NCBI GenBank assembly: GCA_964419445.1
Contig: CAYQPE010000015.1
Location: 1-28,141 of the forward strand
Length of the DNA: 28,141 bases
Source of the DNA: JABHHG01 sp964419445
GTDB lineage: Bacteria > Fidelibacterota > Marinisomatia > SCGC-AAA003-L08 > D37C17
Direction of reading: 5' to 3'
This document shows positions 1-8,462 of the stretch, piece by piece. The first letter of the stretch is position 1. Every line of letters begins with the position of its first letter. The notes below the pieces were generated by a model, which saw only the letters and a list, made by a program, of their open reading frames with translations, was not told the origin of the DNA and ran no database searches. Position numbers and translations under genes: made by a program.

Positions 1-685
1 AATCATAATCACCGGATTGAATTACCTCAATTAAATCTTTTAAATTATGGTCTTCAGTTGGATCTGGATGATGATTCGGAAATGTACCATCAACGTCACA
101 GAATAATTCTGTAACTTCCATTCCCAATGATTTAAAAATTTGTGGTGCTGAAATACATCCTGCAGCATTTCCACAATCGATAGCAACTTTTAAAGGTCGT
201 TCAATATTAATCTTATTTTTTAACATTTCCATATAGTCTGAGAGTATATCAACTTTTTCTACATCGCCCCTACCCGTTTCAAAATCTTGATTATCAATAA
301 GCGTTTTTAAGTCTTGAATTTGTTCACTATGAAATGCTTTTTGATTATGAGAAATTTTAAAACCATTGAATTCTGGAGGATTATGGCTACCAGTTATTTG
401 AATAGCGCCATCCACATCCAAATGATACATAGAAAAATAATTTGCTGGTGTGGGTAGAATTCCTAAATCTTTTACATTTACGCCAGCATCTAAAAGGCCT
501 TTTATCAAATTTTCCATTAGTCCAATGGTTGAAGGCCGAATATCACCGCTCACTGCAACCGTACTACCTCCACTTCGTGAAACATAGGTTCCAAAAGCGC
601 GGCCTAAGTTTTGAACCACATCATCAGTAAAATCAGTTTTAACAATACCTCTTATATCATATTTTCTAAAAATAAATTCGTTCAT
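1..685 (-). CDS. Phosphomannomutase/phosphoglucomutase, 3' part cut by window edge
   Basis: Alpha-D-phosphohexomutase that moves phosphate between C6 and C1 of mannose or glucose, feeding sugar-nucleotide synthesis for the envelope. About 228 codons are visible; the rest lies left of position 1. The N-terminus MNEFIFRKYDIRG is the typical start of the AlgC/ManB group. The phosphoserine loop TGSHNPPEFNG puts the catalytic serine at residue 100. The stretch CDVDGTFPNHHPDP near residue 200 is also typical. The metal-binding DGDxD loop is not clearly reached. The ATG at 683-685 has a good AAGGAA ribosome site 5 bases upstream, and begins 7 bases after the anmK stop, so it is the third gene of the murQ-anmK operon. 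Family is certain; preference for mannose, glucose or glucosamine phosphate is not decidable. Confidence 0.93.
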   Translation of the reverse strand, partial: MNEFIFRKYDIRGIVKTDFTDDVVQNLGRAFGTYVSRSGGSTVAVSGDIRPSTIGLMENLIKGLLDAGVNVKDLGILPTPANYFSMYHLDVDGAIQITGSHNPPEFNGFKISHNQKAFHSEQIQDLKTLIDNQDFETGRGDVEKVDILSDYMEMLKNKINIERPLKVAIDCGNAAGCISAPQIFKSLGMEVTELFCDVDGTFPNHHPDPTEDHNLKDLIEVIQSGDYD

Positions 686-692
686 ATTTTCC

Positions 693-1805
693 TTATAAAA
701 TGCGTCCCAATGAGACTCGTTTATTTGCACCTGTGACTGTAGGCATATTGGCAGGAAGTTCCATCATCTTAGCTGCTCCTAACACTGACATGAGTAACCC
801 TTCTTTAAATTCAGGATCAATACCATAGTCATTTGATGTCTTAATTTTTTGGGATGAATAATATTCTAAATCACTCATGAGTACAGGATGAAAAACACCA
901 CCTCCACTCACAATTAGTTCCCAATTTTGTGGGGTAAAATTACGGATTAATAAAATGTTCTCCCATATAGAATTAGCTGTAAATGATACAAATGTTCTCA
1001 GAATATCATAATGAGATAAATGCTTCCATTCTTGAATTATTTTATAAACAAATTCTGATCCAAATTCATGTCTTCCTGTAGATTTGGGGTATTCTTTATC
1101 AATAAAAGGGTGGATCATTAGGTTATTCAGCAATTCATTATTCACATTCCCTTTTAGTGATAATTTCCCATCTTCATCACATGGTTTATTGAAGCACTGA
1201 GTACATAATTCATCAATGAGAGACATTCCAGGGCCTGTATCAAATCCAATTACTTCCGTGTGACTCGCATGTGGTGGTATATGGGAAATATTTGCAATCC
1301 CTCCGATATTTAATACAATATTATGTTTTAGATTATTCTTGAACAGAAGCCAATCTAGAAAAGGCATTAACGGAGCTCCATTACCATTTTCTGCAATATC
1401 ATTTTGCCTAAAATCATATATTATGGGAATCTTAAAACTCTCTTTAAGATGGCGAGGATTCCCAATCTGATGGGTCATTTCTCCATCTTTATGGGCAATA
1501 GTTTGGCCATGCATAGCAATGGCATTAATAGGTTCATTGATAAAAAATTCATTACATATTTCTACATATAATTCCCCTAAATGTTCATGGGCTAATTCTA
1601 TACCATTACCATGTAGAGCATGAGATATCATCTGTTTAGTATTTTTATCAAATGGACTAAACGCCGTTTTAACTATTTTGAAAGAAAAATTGTACTCTTC
1701 AGTAAGATATAATTCGGAAAGGCACATATCCAACCCATCCATTGATGTACCCGACATGAGGCCTAAAATATTTATTCCATTAGTGTATGGATTTCTACGA
1801 ATCAA
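693..1805 (-). CDS. anmK: Anhydro-N-acetylmuramic acid kinase
   Basis: Cytoplasmic kinase that hydrolyses the anhydro bond of 1,6-anhydro-MurNAc and phosphorylates it to MurNAc-6-phosphate, the substrate of MurQ. At 370 residues it has the normal family length. Diagnostic motifs are GLMSGTSMDG (residues 15-24, ATP-binding loop), HGQTIAH (99-105), DFRQNDIAENGNGAPLMP (131-148) and GFDTGPG (187-193), where D189 matches the catalytic aspartate. The C-terminal nucleotide loop reads SGGGVFHPVLM, with His where most members have Asn. The start overlaps the end of murQ by 11 bases, a sign of translational coupling. The gene sits between murQ and the phosphohexomutase in one minus-strand operon. Recycling role is from established family knowledge. 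Confidence 0.96.
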   Translation of the reverse strand: MIRRNPYTNGINILGLMSGTSMDGLDMCLSELYLTEEYNFSFKIVKTAFSPFDKNTKQMISHALHGNGIELAHEHLGELYVEICNEFFINEPINAIAMHGQTIAHKDGEMTHQIGNPRHLKESFKIPIIYDFRQNDIAENGNGAPLMPFLDWLLFKNNLKHNIVLNIGGIANISHIPPHASHTEVIGFDTGPGMSLIDELCTQCFNKPCDEDGKLSLKGNVNNELLNNLMIHPFIDKEYPKSTGRHEFGSEFVYKIIQEWKHLSHYDILRTFVSFTANSIWENILLIRNFTPQNWELIVSGGGVFHPVLMSDLEYYSSQKIKTSNDYGIDPEFKEGLLMSVLGAAKMMELPANMPTVTGANKRVSLGRIL

Positions 1806-2682
1806 TAATTTTGCTCAAATTTCCGTTTACATCTTTAAGCGTTTTTCGGGCTTTATCTTTATTACATTGGAGTTTCCACATGGCAATGGCTGTCTTTACT
1901 TCACCATCTGCAGACTTCAATAATTTCATTGATTCCTCAGAGTTTAAATTTGTAATCTGAGATATGATTCCACCTCCTCTTTGCCACAATTTTTTATTAC
2001 ATGCAGTGAGATCCACCATTAAATTCCCATAGGTTTTATTTAACTTTATCATGGATGTTGTGGTAATCATATTCAATACCATTTTGGTGGCAGTACCAGA
2101 TTTCATACGTGTGGATCCCGTTATTATTTCAGGTCCAACCACAACTGAAATTGTATGGTCAATATAATCTAAATTTTGAGGAATATTGCAAATCAACAGT
2201 CCAGTTGTTGCTCCCCTCAATTTTGCTTCTTTCAATGCGTGTAAAATAAACTGAGCATTTCCATTTGCTGATATGCCCAACACAACATCCCGATTATTTA
2301 CATCATGTATTTCCATTGTATTTTTGCCTGCATAGCCATCATCTTCTGCTCCCTCTACAGAATTTCTAAGTGCAGTATCTCCACCAGCAATGATGCCTTG
2401 TACCATCTGTGGATTTGTGCGAAATGTAGGGGGACATTCTGATGCATCTAATACCCCTAATCGTCCACTAGTACCAGCACCAACATAAAATAATCTACCA
2501 TCATTCCAAAGTGAATTGATTACTGCATCGACAAAATGAGAAATTTGGGGAATTACATCTTTTACACAATTAGCAATGTGTGCATCTTCATTATTGATAA
2601 TATGCAAAATTTCTTCCACACTTTGCTTATCAATGTGCATGGAATTTGAATTTTGTTGTTCTGTAACTTTTATACTATTCAT
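1795..2682 (-). CDS. murQ: N-acetylmuramic acid 6-phosphate etherase
   Basis: Cleaves the lactyl ether of MurNAc-6-phosphate to give GlcNAc-6-phosphate and D-lactate, the step after AnmK in peptidoglycan recycling. The 295-residue length fits the family (E. coli about 298). The SIS-domain phosphosugar site is VGAGTSGRLG (67-76), followed by SECPPTF with E82 and GAEDD with E113, matching the two catalytic glutamates known in E. coli MurQ. TGSTRMKSGTATKM further on is also hallmark sequence. The N-terminus VTEQQNSNSMHID is the usual MurQ start, supporting the ATG at 2680-2682. First gene of the murQ-anmK-phosphohexomutase operon, divergent from the CNNM/CorC gene across 58 bases that must hold both promoters. 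Confidence 0.97.
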   Translation of the reverse strand: MNSIKVTEQQNSNSMHIDKQSVEEILHIINNEDAHIANCVKDVIPQISHFVDAVINSLWNDGRLFYVGAGTSGRLGVLDASECPPTFRTNPQMVQGIIAGGDTALRNSVEGAEDDGYAGKNTMEIHDVNNRDVVLGISANGNAQFILHALKEAKLRGATTGLLICNIPQNLDYIDHTISVVVGPEIITGSTRMKSGTATKMVLNMITTTSMIKLNKTYGNLMVDLTACNKKLWQRGGGIISQITNLNSEESMKLLKSADGEVKTAIAMWKLQCNKDKARKTLKDVNGNLSKIIDS

Positions 2683-2740
2683 CTTTGAATATATTCTATA
2701 ATCCCACTAATTTATTTAACTATATGGAAAATTATTCATA

Positions 2741-3949
2741 ATGCTTGACCTAAACTTAGCCATAGCCGGGTTAATTTTATCAATCATCTTTTCAGGATCT
2801 GAAATAGCACTCATTTCTGCCAATGCATTGCAAATAAATGTATGGGTGAAACAGAAAATGCGACTTTCACGTTGGGCTGCATCCATTATTGAAAATAAAG
2901 AGGAATACCTCTCTGTTATTTTGATTGGTACTAATTTTGCCAATATCTTAACCACTTCATTTGCCACAATTTATTTGTTGAGAATGGAAACTTTTTCACC
3001 GCAGTACATTGTAATTCCTATCGCTGTTATTATATTAATTTTTGGTGAAATTCTACCCAAAACTATCATGCGAGAGTATGCAAATATTGGAATTGTAATT
3101 TTATCTCCATTTCTAACGATAAGCAGAATATTCATGCTTCCTCTTCTATTTATTATCAAACGAATGGGATTTATGGATGTTACTGAATCTCGCTCCACAG
3201 CAGAGCAATTAGAAGAAAAGCGCGATGACTTGCAACATGTATATGAGCAAATTAATGATAAGGAAACTATAGAGAAGGATCAGCAAGAGCTCATCACCAA
3301 TGTTTTTGAAATTAGCGATATTAGTGTTTACGAAGCCATGACTCCCCGAACAGAAATTTCTGCAATTTCAAAAGATGATTCATTGGAAAAAATATTACAT
3401 ACTTTTATTGATTCAGGACATTCTAAACTCCCAGTTTTTGAAAATAGTTTAGATAATATTTTAGGTGTAGTATATCTATATGACTTATTTAATGCTCCTG
3501 AAAAATTACAAGAGGTGATAAAACCAATTCATTTCACACCATATTCAAAACGGCTTATGGAATTGATGGCTGAGTTTCAAAATTCTCGTCATGCTCTGGC
3601 CATTGTATTAGATGAACATGGAGGTACAGCAGGACTCATAACGGTAGAAGATGTTTTTGAAGAATTATTTGGTGATTTTGAAGATGAATTTGATACTGAC
3701 TCTGTTCAAGGAATAAAAAATGATGATGGTTCATTTTCAGTTAATACCAAAATGGATTGGGAAATTTTTAATGAACAATTCAAAAATATCATTCCCCAAG
3801 GAGATTATGAAACAGTAGGTGGATTTATCATTTCTCAAATTGGCCGAATTCCAAATCAAGGCGAGCATTTATTCACATCAATTGGTCAAATTGAAATTAT
3901 TAAAGCAACTGCTCGTCGAATTCTTCAAGTCAGAATATATCCAAATTAA
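2741..3949 (+). CDS. CNNM/CorC-family membrane protein (DUF21, CBS pair, CorC_HlyC)
   Basis: Inner-membrane protein of the HlyC/CorC (UPF0053, CNNM) family, linked to magnesium or cobalt transport and often misnamed hemolysin. The domain order is classical. A DUF21 membrane domain covers about residues 1-170, with FSGSEIALISAN in the first helix and further hydrophobic helices near 58-80, 88-108 and 115-142. A CBS pair covers about 196-315, with MTPRTEI and LDEHGGTAGLITVEDV. A CorC_HlyC domain covers about 320-402, with DYETVGGFI. The ATG is preceded by GGAAA about 10 bases upstream. The stop lies 2 bases before the aminotransferase start, so the two are co-transcribed. The ion carried cannot be told from sequence. 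Confidence 0.93.
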   Translation: MLDLNLAIAGLILSIIFSGSEIALISANALQINVWVKQKMRLSRWAASIIENKEEYLSVILIGTNFANILTTSFATIYLLRMETFSPQYIVIPIAVIILIFGEILPKTIMREYANIGIVILSPFLTISRIFMLPLLFIIKRMGFMDVTESRSTAEQLEEKRDDLQHVYEQINDKETIEKDQQELITNVFEISDISVYEAMTPRTEISAISKDDSLEKILHTFIDSGHSKLPVFENSLDNILGVVYLYDLFNAPEKLQEVIKPIHFTPYSKRLMELMAEFQNSRHALAIVLDEHGGTAGLITVEDVFEELFGDFEDEFDTDSVQGIKNDDGSFSVNTKMDWEIFNEQFKNIIPQGDYETVGGFIISQIGRIPNQGEHLFTSIGQIEIIKATARRILQVRIYPN

Positions 3950-3951
3950 TA

Positions 3952-5031
3952 ATGATTACCAAAGATTCTCTCTCGCCAGCAACGTTTATTGGTGTACAAG
4001 GTGATGATATAATTTCATTCGGATCAGGTCAACCTGATTTGCCCCCTCCTCCAGAAGTTTACAATATACTACCACACTATTCCGATTTTAAATATGGACT
4101 TATTCAAGGTCAAGAAAATTTAAGGAATGCACTGGCGAATCAATATCCAGATTCAACTGCAGATAGTTTTGTTATCACCAACGGTGCATCAGAAGCATTA
4201 GACTTGACTTTACGAGTTATTGCAACAACTAATCATCATTTACCCAAAAAAGTAATGATTACTAAACCCTATTATTATTCTTATCCCCACATGATTAATT
4301 TTTCAGGCATGGAACCTGTATTTGTTAAAACCATTCAGGGTCGGATAGATGTAGATGATTTTAAATCAAAAATCCATGAATGTCGTGCCCTCATAATAAA
4401 CTCTCCATCTAATCCCACAGGTAGAGTTGAGTCTGTAGAAACATTAAAAGAAATTGAAAAAATTGCTGAAGTTCAAGGCACTTATATTTTATCTGATGAG
4501 GTATATAAAGATTTAATATATGTTCGGGACAATTATTTAATTAAGGGTCCACATGTAATTACTATAAATTCATTTTCAAAAACCTATGCCATGTGTGGAT
4601 TTAGAGTAGGCTATTTATGGTCATTAGATAAGTCACTAATAAATAATATCATTACGATGAAAACCCACACCTCTATGAACACCAATATTCTAGGACAAGA
4701 AATGGCATTTGAGGCAACTAAAGTTCATCGATCTTTTATTGATAATCAATTAAAAATTTGGGAAGAGCGACGTAATCTATTATTCAATGGGTTAACGGAT
4801 TTAGGTTTAGAATTGTGGAATCCTGAAGGTGCCTTTTATATGATGCCAAAAGTTGAAAATGCCCATGATTTCGTTTGGGATTTATTCAAGGACTATAATG
4901 TAATCACCTATTTGGGTGATTGGTTTGGGGCACCTGGAAGAGTTCGTTTTTCTTATGCTTTAGATGTTGAAAAAATTGAAAAGGGACTTGAAAAAATTAA
5001 ACTATATCTTCAAAATAAAAATGGGGAGTAA
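3952..5031 (+). CDS. Class I/II PLP-dependent aminotransferase
   Basis: Fold-type I aminotransferase of 359 residues, cytoplasmic. Motifs are SPSNPTG (151-157, Asn contacts PLP), SDEVY (181-185, Asp binds the pyridine nitrogen, Tyr the phenolate) and NSFSKTYAMCGFRVGY (206-221), where K210 is the Schiff-base lysine. GRVRFSYAL near the C-terminus carries the substrate-carboxylate arginine. It resembles the aspartate/aromatic aminotransferase group, but substrate choice is not readable from sequence. The N-terminus is somewhat short compared with classical aspartate aminotransferases. The start lies 2 bases after the CNNM/CorC gene, suggesting an operon, though no functional link is known to me. 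The stop codon sits inside the terminator stem. Confidence 0.92.
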   Translation: MITKDSLSPATFIGVQGDDIISFGSGQPDLPPPPEVYNILPHYSDFKYGLIQGQENLRNALANQYPDSTADSFVITNGASEALDLTLRVIATTNHHLPKKVMITKPYYYSYPHMINFSGMEPVFVKTIQGRIDVDDFKSKIHECRALIINSPSNPTGRVESVETLKEIEKIAEVQGTYILSDEVYKDLIYVRDNYLIKGPHVITINSFSKTYAMCGFRVGYLWSLDKSLINNIITMKTHTSMNTNILGQEMAFEATKVHRSFIDNQLKIWEERRNLLFNGLTDLGLELWNPEGAFYMMPKVENAHDFVWDLFKDYNVITYLGDWFGAPGRVRFSYALDVEKIEKGLEKIKLYLQNKNGE

Positions 5032-5044
5032 ACTCCCCATTTTT
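5017..5044. terminator. Bidirectional intrinsic terminator between convergent genes
   Basis: A perfect 13-bp inverted repeat, AAAAATGGGGAGT / ACTCCCCATTTTT, with two bases between the arms. The core is GGGGAGT/ACTCCCC, with A-runs on the left and T-runs on the right, so it can terminate on both strands. It covers the stop codon of the aminotransferase (TAA at 5029-5031) and lies 20 bases beyond the aldolase stop. Confidence 0.9.
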
Positions 5045-5063
5045 ATTTTATTTAATATATTAA

Positions 5064-6098
5064 TTACACTGCAACTTCTTCCATAGAATCACTATAGTCC
5101 CCAGTTGAAGCAAGTCCATTTAATTTAGCACGAAGATAAAAGGCATCTTGTGCTGCAGCTAAGTTTTCAGTTTTACCACCCCACGTATTTAACGCAGACT
5201 GCTGTAATGCTCTTCCATATGAATATGTTAAATTCCACGGTAAGTCATCACCATAAGTAGAGTTCATTGCATTAAGATGGGCAGTTGCATCTTCATTTGA
5301 TTGACCTCCTGATAAAAATGCAATCCCTGGTACAGATGACGGTACGGTTTCTTTTAAACATTTCACAGTCAACGCTGCAACCGTATTCACATCTGCCTGC
5401 ACAGAACATTCAGTTCCAGAAACAATCATGTTTGGTTTAAGAACTATCCCCTCTAACATTACACCTTGAACTTCTAACTGTCTAAATACTTCTTTCTGAA
5501 TAGTAACCGTAACATCATAGCAGGTTTCAATACTGTGAGAACCATCCATCAATACTTCTGGCTCAACAATGGGAACAAGCCCAGACTCTTGACACAGAGC
5601 GGCATATCGTGCTAATGCATGTGCATTTGCCTCATAACAAGCTGATGAAGGAATTCCATCTCCAATGGTAATAACTGCACGCCATTTTGCAAATCGTGCA
5701 CCCATTTTATAATATTCAATCAATCGATCTCTCAACCCATCAAGGCCTTCTGTTACTAACTCGCCCTCATGACCTGCCAATGGTTTAGCACCCATATCTA
5801 CTTTAATTCCCGGGATTACACCCTTATCTTGTAAGTGCTTAGGGAATGGCGTTCCATCATTTATAGTGGATTGACGTAATGTTTCATCGTAAAAAATAAC
5901 GCCACTAATGAAAGATTCCATATCATTAGTTGTGAGTAACATATCACGATATTCATTTCGTTTTAGCTCTGTTGACTCCACACCTATTCCTGTAAATCGT
6001 TTCGTACATGTGGGCGTACTCTCATCAGCAGCAAGAATACCTTTCCCTTTTTGTACCATTAAATTTGCATTTTGAATTAACTCATTTTTATACTTCAT
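5064..6098 (-). CDS. Fructose-bisphosphate aldolase, class I
   Basis: Glycolytic and gluconeogenic aldolase that splits fructose-1,6-bisphosphate into two triose phosphates through a Schiff base, without metal. The 344 residues align with the animal/plant-type class I family: GKGILAADEST (18-28), FAKWR (136-140, Lys138), PIVEPEVL (176-183, two acidic residues) and LKPNM (220-224), where K221 is the Schiff-base lysine. The tail ends SMEEVAV, without the Tyr of the animal enzyme. An AAAGGGGAA ribosome site precedes the ATG. It follows the phosphofructokinase by 18 bases on the same strand, so the two consecutive glycolytic steps are co-expressed. Ends at the bidirectional terminator. Confidence 0.96.
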   Translation of the reverse strand: MKYKNELIQNANLMVQKGKGILAADESTPTCTKRFTGIGVESTELKRNEYRDMLLTTNDMESFISGVIFYDETLRQSTINDGTPFPKHLQDKGVIPGIKVDMGAKPLAGHEGELVTEGLDGLRDRLIEYYKMGARFAKWRAVITIGDGIPSSACYEANAHALARYAALCQESGLVPIVEPEVLMDGSHSIETCYDVTVTIQKEVFRQLEVQGVMLEGIVLKPNMIVSGTECSVQADVNTVAALTVKCLKETVPSSVPGIAFLSGGQSNEDATAHLNAMNSTYGDDLPWNLTYSYGRALQQSALNTWGGKTENLAAAQDAFYLRAKLNGLASTGDYSDSMEEVAV

Positions 6099-6116
6099 TA
6101 ATTCCCCTTTCTCAAG

Positions 6117-7304
6117 TTATTGACCAATTTCATTTAACATTTTTGTAAACCAAGATGAAGTCGTATCAAAGGGTTTCCCACCTTTAATTCTATCAAATTT
6201 TATACATTGTAATTGATTCCCAAAATCTTCATCTAAACCGATTACCCCACTCTTTTTATTCTCAGCACATTCAATTGCTAATTTTGCGGTATTTCTTATT
6301 AATTCCAAGTCCATTTCATTGGGTTCAGCTGAACGAGCAAAATATCCACTCTTTTGAACCAGTACTTTTTCTGCACCAATTTCTTTTGCAAATTGTTTTG
6401 CAAACCATTGCCCCGGATTAATTTCATCTAATCGTACATGCCCAAAAGCATCTCTTCGTACTTCTTGTCCAGAGGATTCAATTTCGTTAACTATGCTTTC
6501 TATCCCTGCGCCTTCACTGAGAAATATATTCACACAATCTTTCTCATCCATAATCTTACGGAGCCTGTTCGCTTCTTTTTGAATATCAATTTCAATTTCA
6601 GGAATATAAACTGCATGTACATCCCAACGATCTTTTGACACTAAAAAATCAGGTAAAAAATCACGTTGATTTAAGCGTGTTCTATACACTTCAGCAGTTT
6701 TTGCAGTGAGCCATCCACAATTTCTACCCATTACTTCATGTATAATGAGTTGTCGTGTACTGGTTGTGCTTTCATTTACAATATTTTCAAAAAATATTGC
6801 CCCTTGCTCTGCCGCTGTCCATGCACCTAAGGTTTGCTGAATAGGAAACACATCATTATCAATAGTTTTAGGTAAACCTACCACCGTTAAATTATACCCA
6901 TTATCTGCTAGATGTTCCACCAAGTCTGCAGCGGTAGTATTGGTGTCATCTCCGCCGATGGCATGTAGAATATCAATTTTATCTTTAATGAGTTGTTCTG
7001 CAGCAATTTTTAATGGATTTTCACCTTCTTGGATATAACCCATTTTTACACAATTTTCTACATTGGTTAATTTCACGCGACTATTACCAATAGGACTTCC
7101 CCCAAATTGGCTTAGGATATCAGCATTTTGCTTTACTGTTTCTGAAATTTCAATAGACTTACCCAGTAATAATCCACGATAACCATGTAGATAACCCAAA
7201 AGTTTAGCGTTTGGATATTTATGATAATATCCCTTTATTAGCTCACCAATTGAAGATGATAAACATGGTGCTATACCGCCAGCAGTTAAAAATGCAATTC
7301 TCAT
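6117..7304 (-). CDS. pfp: 6-phosphofructokinase, probably pyrophosphate-dependent
   Basis: Phosphorylates fructose-6-phosphate to the 1,6-bisphosphate. The 395-residue length and motifs place it in the PFK group with GGDD (117-120) and PKTIDND (145-151). In ATP enzymes the two positions are Gly (GGDGS and GTIDND); Asp and Lys there are the established markers of pyrophosphate use. MGRNCGWL (192-199) is the usual MGRxxGWL substrate loop. The reaction is then reversible. First gene of the pfp-aldolase operon. No strong ribosome site is seen before the ATG. Its 140-base upstream region, shared with the divergent LIM-peptidase gene, holds an inverted repeat at 7343-7362. The donor assignment is inferred from two residues. 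Confidence 0.9.
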   Translation of the reverse strand: MRIAFLTAGGIAPCLSSSIGELIKGYYHKYPNAKLLGYLHGYRGLLLGKSIEISETVKQNADILSQFGGSPIGNSRVKLTNVENCVKMGYIQEGENPLKIAAEQLIKDKIDILHAIGGDDTNTTAADLVEHLADNGYNLTVVGLPKTIDNDVFPIQQTLGAWTAAEQGAIFFENIVNESTTSTRQLIIHEVMGRNCGWLTAKTAEVYRTRLNQRDFLPDFLVSKDRWDVHAVYIPEIEIDIQKEANRLRKIMDEKDCVNIFLSEGAGIESIVNEIESSGQEVRRDAFGHVRLDEINPGQWFAKQFAKEIGAEKVLVQKSGYFARSAEPNEMDLELIRNTAKLAIECAENKKSGVIGLDEDFGNQLQCIKFDRIKGGKPFDTTSSWFTKMLNEIGQ

Positions 7305-7342
7305 ATAATATTTTTTATCTGAATACGTAGTTTATAAATTAC

Positions 7343-7362
7343 GTAACTCATTATTGAGTTAC
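7343..7362. promoter_or_regulatory. Perfect inverted repeat, possible operator
   Basis: GTAACTCA-TTAT-TGAGTTAC, an 8-bp perfect dyad with a 4-base spacer, centred in the 139-base divergent region between the phosphofructokinase and the DA1-like gene. No T-run follows on either strand, so an operator is more likely than a terminator. TACGTAG...TTACGTAA just to the left adds further dyad character. The regulator is unknown. Confidence 0.4.
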
Positions 7363-7443
7363 TGTCTATATTTCAACTATAAGTATAAAATTATCCAAAA
7401 GAAATGGGTTTAAATTTAGGACATATATCCACTATGAATTAAT

Positions 7444-8418
7444 ATGAAGATGAAGAATACAAAATATATTTTATGGGTCATTATGGGGCTATTTACATTC
7501 ATTCAAGCTGATGCAAAAATATGTAACCAATGCAAAAAAATAATTCAGCATAAATGGATAGAATATGAGAACAAACCATATCATTCTAATTGTTATCAAA
7601 CCCATATCAAACCGCGTTGTAATTTTTGTAATCAGCATTTGCAAGAAGAGTACTATTCGCATAAAAATAGTCAATATCATCCCCATTGCTTTAAAAATGA
7701 AATATTGCCTAAATGTCAAATTTGCTTACAACCATTAGAAAATGAATATTTGGTTGATGCTTGGGGAAATCCTTTTCATACTCATCATGAAAAGGAAGGT
7801 ATTTATTGTACCTCTTGCTCAAGGATTATCTCTGAAACAGTTACACACGGCGGCTATAGATTAAGTGATGGTCGTTATCTATGTAGCCTTTGTGAAAGTA
7901 ATACCATCAGCAAACTTCATGAAATACGAGATTCAAGGGACACCGTTTTAAAAAATTTAAGTAAAATTGGCATTAATATTTCAACTACAGATATTCCCAT
8001 TACTATTGTAAGTAGAAATTCATTAAACGAATTATCTGGGGCATTAGCATCTTCTACCTTAAAAGGGTTCACCCATTATTCATTTTTAAAAACACCACTT
8101 GGGAAAATCAATAAGCAATTCCACATTTATGTATTAGATCGACTTCCTAAAATTGAATTTCATGCCGTACTTGCCCATGAGTATTTTCACGTATGGCTTT
8201 TTGAAAATTCTGTGGAACTCCCCTCACAAGAACGAGAAGGGTTTTGCAATTTAGCCAGTGCATATATTTATGAATTAGATAATACCACTTTTTCCAATAT
8301 TCATTTAGAGTCTATGTATGCAGACTTAGATCCTGACTATGGAGAGGGGTTTCGGTTAATGAAAAAAAAGTTAAATGATATTGGATGGGAAAATCTAAGA
8401 CAAACTTTAGGTCAATAA
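7444..8418 (+). CDS. Secreted DA1-like zinc metallopeptidase with LIM-type fingers
   Basis: A 324-residue exported protein. A signal peptide (1-24, ending QADA) leads into evenly spaced Cys/His units: C27xxC30-x16-H47xxC50, C59xxC62-x16-H79xxC82, then CxxC pairs at 91/94, 122/125 and 147/150 with His near 112-115. This resembles LIM-domain zinc fingers. The C-terminal half has LAHEYFHVWL, with a HExxH site (H245, E246, H249), then EREGFCNLASAYIY with E265 as probable third zinc ligand. By memory this matches the plant DA1 peptidase core (HEMMHAWL ... EEGICQVLA), which also follows a LIM domain. A secreted peptidase is inferred; the substrate is unknown. Stands 44 bases before aceE with no terminator between, and no clear ribosome site. 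Confidence 0.78.
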   Translation: MKMKNTKYILWVIMGLFTFIQADAKICNQCKKIIQHKWIEYENKPYHSNCYQTHIKPRCNFCNQHLQEEYYSHKNSQYHPHCFKNEILPKCQICLQPLENEYLVDAWGNPFHTHHEKEGIYCTSCSRIISETVTHGGYRLSDGRYLCSLCESNTISKLHEIRDSRDTVLKNLSKIGINISTTDIPITIVSRNSLNELSGALASSTLKGFTHYSFLKTPLGKINKQFHIYVLDRLPKIEFHAVLAHEYFHVWLFENSVELPSQEREGFCNLASAYIYELDNTTFSNIHLESMYADLDPDYGEGFRLMKKKLNDIGWENLRQTLGQ

Positions 8419-8462
8419 TTTTTTATTCTTCGTAATTTTATATACTGAATATCGACGTAAAT

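Noticed and set aside
2697..2702. TATAAT hexamer upstream of the CNNM/CorC gene
   Set aside because: No convincing -35 element at the right distance, and such hexamers are common in DNA this AT-rich.
2724..2741. Five-codon upstream frame (MENYS) ending in TAATG at the CNNM/CorC start
   Set aside because: Too short and too AT-rich to tell from chance; no ribosome site of its own. The TAATG overlap is worth noting only if conserved.
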